Positions 1 through 6,123 of a stretch of 15,191 bases of DNA are shown in pieces (positions within the stretch are counted from its first letter, which is position 1; each line of letters begins with the position of its first letter). The DNA comes from Clostridiales bacterium (GTDB lineage: Bacteria; Bacillota; Clostridia; Saccharofermentanales; Saccharofermentanaceae), in NCBI GenBank assembly GCA_016930475.1, contig JAFGGR010000090.1, positions 1 through 15,191 of the forward strand, read 5' to 3'. Made by a program: the position numbers and the translations under genes. Below the pieces are notes generated by a model, which saw only the letters and a program-made list of their open reading frames with translations, was not told the origin of the DNA and did not search any database.

Positions 1-1
1 C

Positions 2-67
2 AACGGCGTTTTTGTTCAGAAGGGTTCGACCGTCAATGCGGGCGATCCTTTGGTAGCATTTGCATAA
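2..67 (+). CDS. Biotin carboxyl carrier (biotinyl-lipoyl) protein, 3' end only
   Basis: Only the last 21 codons and the TAA stop are in the window; the gene begins upstream. The visible peptide, NGVFVQKGSTVNAGDPLVAF plus a final A, matches the last beta-strands of a biotinyl/lipoyl domain, where a 'V..G..V..GD.L' turn closes the barrel. The biotin-accepting lysine (normally in an AMKM motif) would lie upstream and is not visible. The stop is 22 nt before the start of oadA, so the two genes are very likely co-transcribed. The carrier would then deliver carboxybiotin to, or take it from, the OadA carboxyltransferase. The family call rests on a short tail plus the neighbour. Confidence 0.75.
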   Translation, partial: NGVFVQKGSTVNAGDPLVAFA

Positions 68-89
68 ATGCCACGGAGAGGATGAAAGA

Positions 90-1481
90 ATGGTTAAAAT
101 AACAGAGACAATTCTTCGCGACGCGCATCAGTCATTGATCGCGACGAGAATGACCTATGAGGAAATGGAGCCGATGCTGGCGGATCTGGATAAGGTCGGC
201 TACAACGCCTTGGAATGCTGGGGCGGGGCGACCTTCGACGCTTGTGTCCGCTTCCTGAATGAAGATCCTTGGGACCGTCTGAGAAAGATCCGGAAGGCTT
301 GCCCCAATACAAGTCTTCAGATGCTCCTGCGCGGACAGAACCTTCTGGGGTACAAGCATTATGCCGACGATGTCGTCGATTATTTTGTTCAGAAATCGAT
401 CGCGAACGGAATCGATATTGTCCGTATTTTCGACGCTCTGAACGATTACAGGAATATCGAGCGGGCCGTAAAGGCAACCAAGAGGGAAGGCGGCAAGGTT
501 CAAGCCGCCGTGGCCTATACGACGAGCCCGTTCCACTCGAGCGAAGTTTTCGCAAAGGATGCCAAGCGCCTCGAAGATATGGGCGCGGACTCCATTTGCA
601 TCAAGGATATGTCCGGGTTGCTTCTGCCTTATGAGGCGTTCGAGCTGGTCACCGCGATCAAGAAAGCGGTCAAGATCCCGATCGAGATGCACACGCACTA
701 CACATCCGGCTCCGGGTCGATGACATACCTGAAGTCAATCGAAGCCGGCGCAGACATCGTGAACTGCGCGCTGTCGCCCTTGGCGATGGGAACATCCCAG
801 CCGCCGACCGAGCCGTTGGTCGCGGCGCTCAAGGGAACGCCTTATGACACCGGCCTGGACCTCGATCTTCTTTCGAAAATTTCGGAATATGCGATTACCC
901 TTCGCGAAAAATACCTCGCGTCGGGACTTCTGAACCCGAAGGTTCTGGGCGTCGATGTCAACGCGCTGAAGTATCAGGTCCCCGGCGGAATGCTGAGCAA
1001 TCTGGTTTCTCAACTCAAGCAGGCAGGCAAAGAGGACCAGCTGAACGCCGTCTTGAATGAGGTTCCGCGTGTCCGGGAGGATTTCGGCTTCCCGCCGCTC
1101 GTGACACCTTCCTCTCAGATCGTCGGTACACAGGCCGTGATGAATGTCATCACCGGAGAGCGCTATAAGATGGTTCCCAAGGAGTCGAAGGCTCTCGTTC
1201 GCGGGGAGTACGGCAAGACGCCGGCCCCGATATCCGAAGCGATCACCAGGAAAATACTCGGAGACGAGCCGCAGATCACCTGTCGCCCGGCCGACAATAT
1301 CGAGCCGGAGCTCGAGAATGTCCGGTCTCAGATGTCCGAATACATCGAGCAGGAAGAGGATGTCCTCACTTGGGCGATGTTCCCGCAGGTCGCCGAGAAG
1401 TTCTTTAAGGAACGACGCGCGCGTCTCCATGGGATCGACGACAAAGTCGGAAGTTTCGACGGGGCGTACCAGCCGGTATAG
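90..1481 (+). CDS. oadA: Oxaloacetate decarboxylase alpha subunit / pyruvate carboxylase subunit B (carboxyltransferase)
   Basis: A 463-residue carboxyltransferase that moves CO2 between oxaloacetate (or a related 2-oxo acid) and biotin. The N-terminal TIM-barrel domain starts with the family signature LRDAHQSLIATRM (D11). It continues with the lysine of CIKDMSG (K172, the position that is carbamylated in homologues) and the metal-binding pair in EMHTHYTSG (H201, H203), then CALSPLAMGTSQPPTE. Residues from about 290 to the end form the conserved PYC/OADA domain. No biotin domain is fused; a separate carrier gene lies just upstream. ATG at 90 is chosen because GGAGAGG at 75-81 sits correctly before it; an upstream in-frame TTG at 60 would overlap the carrier gene and lacks a ribosome site. 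Whether it belongs to a sodium-pumping decarboxylase or a two-subunit pyruvate carboxylase cannot be decided here, because the membrane or biotin carboxylase partners are outside the window. Confidence 0.93.
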   Translation: MVKITETILRDAHQSLIATRMTYEEMEPMLADLDKVGYNALECWGGATFDACVRFLNEDPWDRLRKIRKACPNTSLQMLLRGQNLLGYKHYADDVVDYFVQKSIANGIDIVRIFDALNDYRNIERAVKATKREGGKVQAAVAYTTSPFHSSEVFAKDAKRLEDMGADSICIKDMSGLLLPYEAFELVTAIKKAVKIPIEMHTHYTSGSGSMTYLKSIEAGADIVNCALSPLAMGTSQPPTEPLVAALKGTPYDTGLDLDLLSKISEYAITLREKYLASGLLNPKVLGVDVNALKYQVPGGMLSNLVSQLKQAGKEDQLNAVLNEVPRVREDFGFPPLVTPSSQIVGTQAVMNVITGERYKMVPKESKALVRGEYGKTPAPISEAITRKILGDEPQITCRPADNIEPELENVRSQMSEYIEQEEDVLTWAMFPQVAEKFFKERRARLHGIDDKVGSFDGAYQPV

Positions 1482-1509
1482 AGCATTGAGATTCATTCCC
1501 GCAAAACAA

Positions 1510-1545
1510 AGAAATGAAAGTTTTCGTCAGAAGACTTTCATTTCT
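1510..1545 (+). terminator. Long AT-rich hairpin after oadA, probable terminator
   Basis: AGAAATGAAAGTTTTC (1510-1525) pairs with GAAGACTTTCATTTCT (1530-1545) over 16 positions, with one G·U pair and a GTCA loop. It lies 28 nt after the oadA stop and before the promoter of the next gene. The T-run after it is broken (GCTTATATTTG), so forward termination may be partial. On the minus strand the stem is followed by TTGTTTTGC. Confidence 0.6.
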
Positions 1546-1568
1546 GCTTATATTTGCGTTATTCCGTG

Positions 1569-1574
1569 TATAAT
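1569..1574 (+). promoter_or_regulatory. Candidate -10 element for the rpiR–hutP–cmk–ispH/rpsA unit
   Basis: A perfect TATAAT stands 39 nt before the rpiR start and just after the hairpin that closes oadA. No good -35 is seen at 16-18 nt upstream (the region reads GCTTATA), so the call rests on the -10 and its position. It would transcribe the regulator and probably the genes behind it. Confidence 0.4.
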
Positions 1575-1613
1575 TGAATTGTTTGAATATTTTTAATCGG
1601 AGGGCTTTGGTGA

Positions 1614-2552
1614 ATGCAACAGTTTGATGCCGGACATGAATCCCAAAAGTACTCGGGTCTGGTAGAGCGAATCGAAGCTGAGATGCCTCAGATGAGTAAG
1701 GGACAGAAATCGATCGCCCGTTTTATTCTTTCGGACTACGAGCGTGCGGCATACATGACCGCCGCCAAGATCGGCGAACAGACCGGAGTGTCCGAATCGA
1801 CAGTGGTTCGTTTTACGATGGAACTCGGTTATGACGGTTATCCGCATTTCCAAAAATTGCTTCAGGAAGAACTCAAAGAAAAACTCACCTATCTGCAACG
1901 GCTCAATGCCTCCAAACGTTACGAGGGTGATGCTCAAGTATTGAAATCGATCATGCAGACCGACATCGAGAACCTGAAGCACACGATGGAAATGGCGGAT
2001 ACCGATGCGTTCAGCAAAGCCGTTCAGATGATCCTTACGGCAAGAAAGATTTATTTGATCGGCCTCCGGAGCTCTTCTCCTCTTTCATCGTTTATGCACT
2101 TCTATTTCACGTTGCTTTTCGATGATGTGCGGCATATTCACACGAGCAGTGCGAACGAAGTATTCGAGCAGGTGCTTCCCATCGGTCCGGGGGACCTGAT
2201 CATCGGAATCAGTTTTCCTCGCTACTCTTCGCGTACCATTCAATCGATCAAATACGCCCGGCAGCGTGGCGCCGGTGTCTTGGCGATCACTGACAAGCCC
2301 GATTCGCCGCTTTCGGATAACGCGGATGTCGCACTCTACGCCCGGTCGGAGATGGCTTCATTCGTCGACTCGCTCACATCGCCGCTTTCGGTGATCAACG
2401 CACTGATCGTCGCGGTCGGTATCCACCGCAGAGAGCATATCGAGCAGACCTTCGAAGCGCTTGAGAACCTTTGGGATGAGTACAAAGTATACGATAAGGG
2501 CAAGGACCGGATCACGATCATCCCGGAGCCTGATCTCGGTTTACAAGAATAA
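1614..2552 (+). CDS. MurR/RpiR-family transcriptional regulator (HTH + SIS)
   Basis: A 312-residue DNA-binding regulator of the RpiR family, whose members sense phosphosugars. Residues about 15-90 form the RpiR helix-turn-helix domain, with a clear recognition region (AAKIGEQTGVSESTVVRF, 50-67, then LGYDGYPHF). Residues about 145-265 form a SIS sugar-phosphate-binding domain (IYLIGLRSSSPLS, DLIIGISFPRYSSRT, GAGVLAITDKPDSPL). GGAGGG at 1599-1604 places the start at ATG 1614. It is followed after 14 nt by the HutP-like gene and then cmk. No sugar transport or catabolic gene is next to it, so its targets are not evident; autoregulation or control of its own cluster is only an inference. Family assignment is firm, ligand unknown. 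Confidence 0.92.
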   Translation: MQQFDAGHESQKYSGLVERIEAEMPQMSKGQKSIARFILSDYERAAYMTAAKIGEQTGVSESTVVRFTMELGYDGYPHFQKLLQEELKEKLTYLQRLNASKRYEGDAQVLKSIMQTDIENLKHTMEMADTDAFSKAVQMILTARKIYLIGLRSSSPLSSFMHFYFTLLFDDVRHIHTSSANEVFEQVLPIGPGDLIIGISFPRYSSRTIQSIKYARQRGAGVLAITDKPDSPLSDNADVALYARSEMASFVDSLTSPLSVINALIVAVGIHRREHIEQTFEALENLWDEYKVYDKGKDRITIIPEPDLGLQE

Positions 2553-2566
2553 AGGACGGTAACATC

Positions 2567-2986
2567 ATGAAAGAGAGCACCGCGGACAGTAAAATTACTG
2601 CTTCGTCTGCCATTAAGATCGCATTGACCATGACCCGGGAAGAGGAATCCGAACTCAAGAACAAACTTCTTGAGCAAAACATCCGGGCGGCTGCCGCAGA
2701 TTTCGGAGGAGAATTTATCTCTTCGGTCTCCAAAATCATCGAGCGTTGTATCGTTGCCGCTCAGCGTGAGGGGATCATCACCAGTACGCATCTTGAAGAG
2801 GGTGCGCTGGCCGGTGCCGCCCGGGAAGCGATCTCCCAGATCACTTCGAAGGCGATCGGATTGAATGTCGGAGGAAAAATCGGAATCGCCCGATTTAACG
2901 ACCACATCAGCGTTTGCATGTTTTTCGGCATTGGCCTATTACATCTAAACGAGATTGCCGTCGGACTCGGGCATCGTGCCATCTAG
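2567..2986 (+). CDS. HutP-family protein (histidine-utilisation antiterminator homologue)
   Basis: A 139-residue protein resembling HutP, a small RNA-binding protein that in Bacillus subtilis binds L-histidine and a divalent metal and then prevents termination in the hut mRNA leader. Family likeness is seen in the central GIITSTHLEEGALAGAAREAI segment (69-89), the glycine-rich strand around 98-108, and the C-terminal VGLGHRAI, which corresponds to the family's glycine-rich last strand. In my by-eye alignment from memory, two of the three metal-binding histidines of the Bacillus protein fall on G79 and G83; H136 near the end could be a shifted third ligand. AAGGACGG lies just before ATG 2567. 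No histidine-degradation gene is nearby; it sits between an RpiR regulator and cmk. The function here is therefore unknown, and a role in RNA-level control of this or another unit is only a possibility. Confidence 0.8.
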   Translation: MKESTADSKITASSAIKIALTMTREEESELKNKLLEQNIRAAAADFGGEFISSVSKIIERCIVAAQREGIITSTHLEEGALAGAAREAISQITSKAIGLNVGGKIGIARFNDHISVCMFFGIGLLHLNEIAVGLGHRAI

Positions 2987-3027
2987 AGCATATTTATCGG
3001 ATGCTGAGTTTGAAGAGGGAGAAAAGG

Positions 3028-3729
3028 ATGGAGCATTTTCAGATCGCGATCGACGGACCTTCCGGTTCCGGTAAAAGCACGTTGGCGCGCTCCGTCGCCC
3101 GGACCTTGGGGATCCTCTATCTGGATACAGGGGCGATGTACCGTGCCTGCGGACTCAAGGCTCTGGACCTCGGGATCGACCCGAAGGATGAGCCGCGCAT
3201 CTCCTCTATGCTCGAAAATCTGCGCCTCGACATCCTTTTCGAGCAAGGCAGTCAACGCGTTATCCTCGACGGCGAGGACGTCACGGAACGCATCCGGATG
3301 CCCGGTGTGTCCGTAGCCGCCTCCGACATTTCCAGTCTCAGACCTGTTCGCGAGCGAATGGTTCAGATGCAAAGGCAGATCGCCGGCAAGAGAAATGTCG
3401 TCTTGGACGGAAGAGATATCGGAAGTTACGTCTTGCCATCGGCTCCTTTTAAGTTTTTTCTGACGGCCGATCCCGAAGAACGTGCAAAAAGACGCCTGGA
3501 GGAGATGGCGGTTCGCGGCGTGATCGACCTGACCTTTGAAGCAGTCCTCGCCGACCTGAAATATCGTGATCATCAGGATTCCACACGGTCTTTTGCGCCT
3601 CTTGTAAGGACACCGGACGCTATCGTGATCGACACGACCTCGAATACGCCCGAAGAGACCCTTGCACAACTTCTCTCATATCTCCCGGAGGAAGTGAGAT
3701 CCGGAAGCGGATCAGGCGATGCGTCATGA
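3028..3729 (+). CDS. cmk: Cytidylate kinase (CMP/dCMP kinase)
   Basis: Phosphorylates CMP and dCMP with ATP in the cytosol, supplying CDP and dCDP. The 233-residue protein has the P-loop DGPSGSGKST (9-18), the LDTGAMYRA nucleotide-binding segment (32-40), the DGRDIG motif (127-132), the lid arginines around KRRLEE, and R..DS.R...PL (180-192), all typical of bacterial Cmk. Length is normal. ATG 3028 is chosen because AGAGGGAG at 3014-3021 sits 6 nt before it and translation then begins directly at the fold's first strand; an in-frame ATG at 3001 and longer forms have no ribosome site and would run back into the HutP gene. The stop overlaps the ispH–rpsA start by 4 nt (ATGA), which indicates translational coupling. 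The cmk–rpsA neighbourhood is found widely in bacteria. Confidence 0.96.
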   Translation: MEHFQIAIDGPSGSGKSTLARSVARTLGILYLDTGAMYRACGLKALDLGIDPKDEPRISSMLENLRLDILFEQGSQRVILDGEDVTERIRMPGVSVAASDISSLRPVRERMVQMQRQIAGKRNVVLDGRDIGSYVLPSAPFKFFLTADPEERAKRRLEEMAVRGVIDLTFEAVLADLKYRDHQDSTRSFAPLVRTPDAIVIDTTSNTPEETLAQLLSYLPEEVRSGSGSGDAS

Positions 3730-6011
3730 TAATTACTTTAGCCCGATCCTCCGGTTTCTGTTTTGGTGTGGATAAAGCGGTTCGGACTGCGCAAGTCAAC
3801 CTGGATAATCACCATCCTCTTCGACCGATATACATGCTCGGTGAAATTACACATAACGAGAAGGTGGTTTCCGACCTCTGCGCCAAGGGCATGATCCTTG
3901 TACACGCTACAGAGGAGATAGAGCCCGAAAGCACAGTGTTGATCCGTGCTCACGGCATAGCACCCGATGTAAGAAGTGAACTCGAGAAAAAAAATTGTGA
4001 GATCATCGATTGCACGTGTCCTTTTGTCACCAAAATCCATGCCATTGTTATGGAGAAGTCTAAAGAGGGCAGACCGATCCTGATCGCGGGAACTCCGGAT
4101 CATCCGGAGGTCGTCGGAATCCGCGGGGAAGCGCAAGGCCGGGTCGATGTGATCGAGTCGGTGGAAGAACTGGAAGGCATGGAAATCGAGTCGAATACCG
4201 TATTAATTGCTCAAACGACCTTTTCAGCGAGCGAATTTCGTAAAATTCGCGATATTGTCAAGGAAAAAATTGCAAACGAACAGATTTTTGATACAATATG
4301 TAATACGACTGAAAACAGGCAGCGCGAAGCTTCGGCTCTCGCAGCCGGTTCCGATTGCATGATTGTGATCGGATCGGCGGCAAGCTCGAATACCCTGAAG
4401 CTTTTTGATGTTTGCAAAGAAAGTTGTACCAAGACGTTTCTTGTCAGTGACATCAAGGATCTCGAAAATATCCTGCCGGATCCGGTTTTTCAATTGGATG
4501 ATTGTCGGGTCGGGGTCACTGCGGGAGCGTCAACACCAGATTGCATTATCAGGGAGGTTATCCGAACGATGAATGAGAACCAGGCTTCGGCCAATCAGGA
4601 ACATTCCGAGTTTAATTTCGGAGATTATGTCGACAACATTCCGCAACTCAGAAAGAATGCGACGGTAAGGGGGGCTATTACTTCCGCAGATAATGAGTTC
4701 GTGTATGTTGATGTTCACGACAAATCCGAAGGAAGGATACCGCGTCACGAATTCCTCAGTGATCCCGATTTTGATCTGGATGCCGCCATTGCAGCGCACG
4801 AAGAAATCGAAGTGTATGTACGGAGTGTCAGAAACTCCGATATGGGCAAAGAGATCCTTCTTTCCAAGGCACATGTTGATTTCGGAAAGTACAAGGCGCA
4901 GGTAGAAGAAGCTTTCGAGAACAAGATCCCGGTCACGGTCAAGATCACCGGCGTCGTCAAGGACGGAGTGATCGCCAATTACGGAGGCGTGGATATTTAT
5001 ATACACCGCACGCAGTTGGACTTGGTTACCGTAGATGATTTGGATTCTTATCGCGGCAAGTCGGTAGAAATTCTTGTGACCCAGTACGATCCGGACAAGC
5101 GTCGCTTGCGCGTTTCCGGATCAAGACGCGCACTTCTGAATATGATGCGCAAAGAAAAGGCTTCCGAGGTATGGGATACGATCGAGGTTGGCGCAAGGTA
5201 TGACGGAATTGTCAGAAGTCTTACCGATTTCGGTGCGTTCGTAGACATCGGAGGGGTGGACGGATTGGTCCATGTTTCCGAATTGTCATGGAACCGCATC
5301 CGTCATCCGTCCGAAATCGTTTCAGTGGGTGATCAGATCAGCGTATATGTTAAGGACTTCGACCCCGAGAAGAAGAGGATTTCTCTTGGCTACAAGAAGG
5401 TTGAAGATGATCCGTATCACAACGTTGAGGAGCGCTTTCCAATCGGAACCATCATTCACGGCAAGGTCGTCCGGATGTTCCAGTTTGGCGCTTTTATCGA
5501 GTTGGAGTCGGGACTGGATGCCTTGTGTCACGTTTCTCAAATTTCAAATGTTCGTCTCTCAAAGCCCGAGGATGTCCTTTCCGAAGGGATGGAGGTCGTT
5601 GCGAGAGTACTGGATGTGAATAATGATACCAGAAGGATCAGTGTCAGCATCAAGGAAGTCGAACCGATCGATCCCGATTACGCAGATGAGGAGCCATCCT
5701 CAGAGCCTTCGATCGATGAAGCGAAGAAGCCGGATGCAACTGTTGTGGAAGAGGATGTGCCTACTGAGGCCGCTGCCGACGAGTCAGTAGCCGTGGAAGA
5801 AGAGCCGGCCGTAGTCGAAGCAACAGAAACTGAAACAACCGAAGCCGAACCGGCCGTAGCCGAAGAAACAGAAGTTGAAACAGTGGAAGCCGAACCGGCC
5901 GTAGCTGAAGAAACAGTCGTTGATGCAACAGAAGCCGCAGCTGAAGCGATACCGGAGACGGTCGTCGATCCTGCCGATTCCGAATCGACAGAGCCGGATA
6001 AGGCGGATTGA
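3726..6011 (+). CDS. ispH-rpsA: Fused IspH (HMBPP reductase) and ribosomal protein S1
   Basis: A 761-residue two-part protein. Residues 1-281 are IspH, the [4Fe-4S] enzyme that reduces HMBPP to IPP and DMAPP in the last step of the MEP pathway. All expected key residues are visible: cluster cysteines C12 (GFCFGV), C96 (DCTCPF) and C192 (ICNTT); substrate-site H43, H76, H126; E128 (DHPEV); N222 and S269. Residues about 305-645 hold four S1 RNA-binding folds (about 310-383, 398-468, 485-558, 573-644); the third and fourth have the classic GI/GKVV...FGAF(V/I)...GL..HVS pattern. Residues 646-761 are an acidic tail rich in E, A, V, T and P, built partly from a 15-residue repeat. This fusion is known in Clostridia. 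ATG 3726 overlaps the cmk stop. An internal AGGGAGG (4551-4557) before M282 may also start free S1. Confidence 0.95.
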   Translation: MIITLARSSGFCFGVDKAVRTAQVNLDNHHPLRPIYMLGEITHNEKVVSDLCAKGMILVHATEEIEPESTVLIRAHGIAPDVRSELEKKNCEIIDCTCPFVTKIHAIVMEKSKEGRPILIAGTPDHPEVVGIRGEAQGRVDVIESVEELEGMEIESNTVLIAQTTFSASEFRKIRDIVKEKIANEQIFDTICNTTENRQREASALAAGSDCMIVIGSAASSNTLKLFDVCKESCTKTFLVSDIKDLENILPDPVFQLDDCRVGVTAGASTPDCIIREVIRTMNENQASANQEHSEFNFGDYVDNIPQLRKNATVRGAITSADNEFVYVDVHDKSEGRIPRHEFLSDPDFDLDAAIAAHEEIEVYVRSVRNSDMGKEILLSKAHVDFGKYKAQVEEAFENKIPVTVKITGVVKDGVIANYGGVDIYIHRTQLDLVTVDDLDSYRGKSVEILVTQYDPDKRRLRVSGSRRALLNMMRKEKASEVWDTIEVGARYDGIVRSLTDFGAFVDIGGVDGLVHVSELSWNRIRHPSEIVSVGDQISVYVKDFDPEKKRISLGYKKVEDDPYHNVEERFPIGTIIHGKVVRMFQFGAFIELESGLDALCHVSQISNVRLSKPEDVLSEGMEVVARVLDVNNDTRRISVSIKEVEPIDPDYADEEPSSEPSIDEAKKPDATVVEEDVPTEAAADESVAVEEEPAVVEATETETTEAEPAVAEETEVETVEAEPAVAEETVVDATEAAAEAIPETVVDPADSESTEPDKAD
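4551..4571 (+). promoter_or_regulatory. Possible internal ribosome binding site and start codon for free S1
   Basis: AGGGAGG (4551-4557) is followed 11 nt later by an in-frame ATG (4569-4571, M282 of the fusion). This is the exact point where IspH ends and the S1 part begins, and would yield a 480-residue S1 of near-standard make-up. The SD is also codons for R-E-V at the conserved end of IspH, so it could be chance; the spacing is slightly long. Confidence 0.4.
5832..5921 (+). repeat. Two tandem 45-nt units in the S1 acidic tail
   Basis: Units 5832-5876 and 5877-5921 are near identical and each encodes a 15-residue block of the form ET(T/V)EAEPAVAEET.V. A degenerate partial copy (EEEPAVVEATET) precedes them. 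The repeat keeps the frame and extends the acidic C-terminus. Confidence 0.85.
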
Positions 6012-6040
6012 TCGACAATAGTAAGTCGTGCTTCGTCAAC

Positions 6041-6071
6041 GAGCCTTGCGGCGATTCATGCGGTAAGGCTC
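6041..6071 (+). terminator. Hairpin after ispH–rpsA, weak terminator candidate
   Basis: GAGCCTTGC (6041-6049) pairs with GTAAGGCTC (6063-6071), 9 bp including one G·U, with a 13-nt loop. It begins 29 nt after the stop. No T-run follows (the next bases are TTGACA), so intrinsic termination would be weak; it may act as an mRNA 3'-end structure instead. Confidence 0.4.
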
Positions 6072-6103
6072 TTGACATGTCTTAATAATTCCTGTCAATA
6101 ATT
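6072..6103 (+). promoter_or_regulatory. Candidate promoter/operator before the YfhO-family gene
   Basis: A consensus -35 TTGACA (6072-6077) is followed by AATAAT (6097-6102) after 19 nt, a long but possible spacing. The segment is also symmetric: TTGACA (6072-6077) and TGTCAA (6093-6098) form an inverted repeat, GACATGTC (6074-6081) is itself a palindrome, and AATAATT occurs at 6084 and 6097. This could be an operator over the promoter. Confidence 0.4.
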
Positions 6104-6123
6104 GGGCGGACGGGAGAAGGATA

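Noticed and set aside
735..1496. Minus-strand open frame of 253 codons opposite oadA
   Set aside because: Antisense shadow of a well-conserved gene; its translation shows no family motif and its open length follows from oadA's codon use.
5832..5921. Repeat block as a CRISPR or mobile-element trace
   Set aside because: Units are adjacent with no spacers, in frame and inside a coding sequence.
5761..6078. Minus-strand frame rich in Leu, Arg and Pro repeats
   Set aside because: It is the reverse reading of the S1 tail repeat, not a separate gene.
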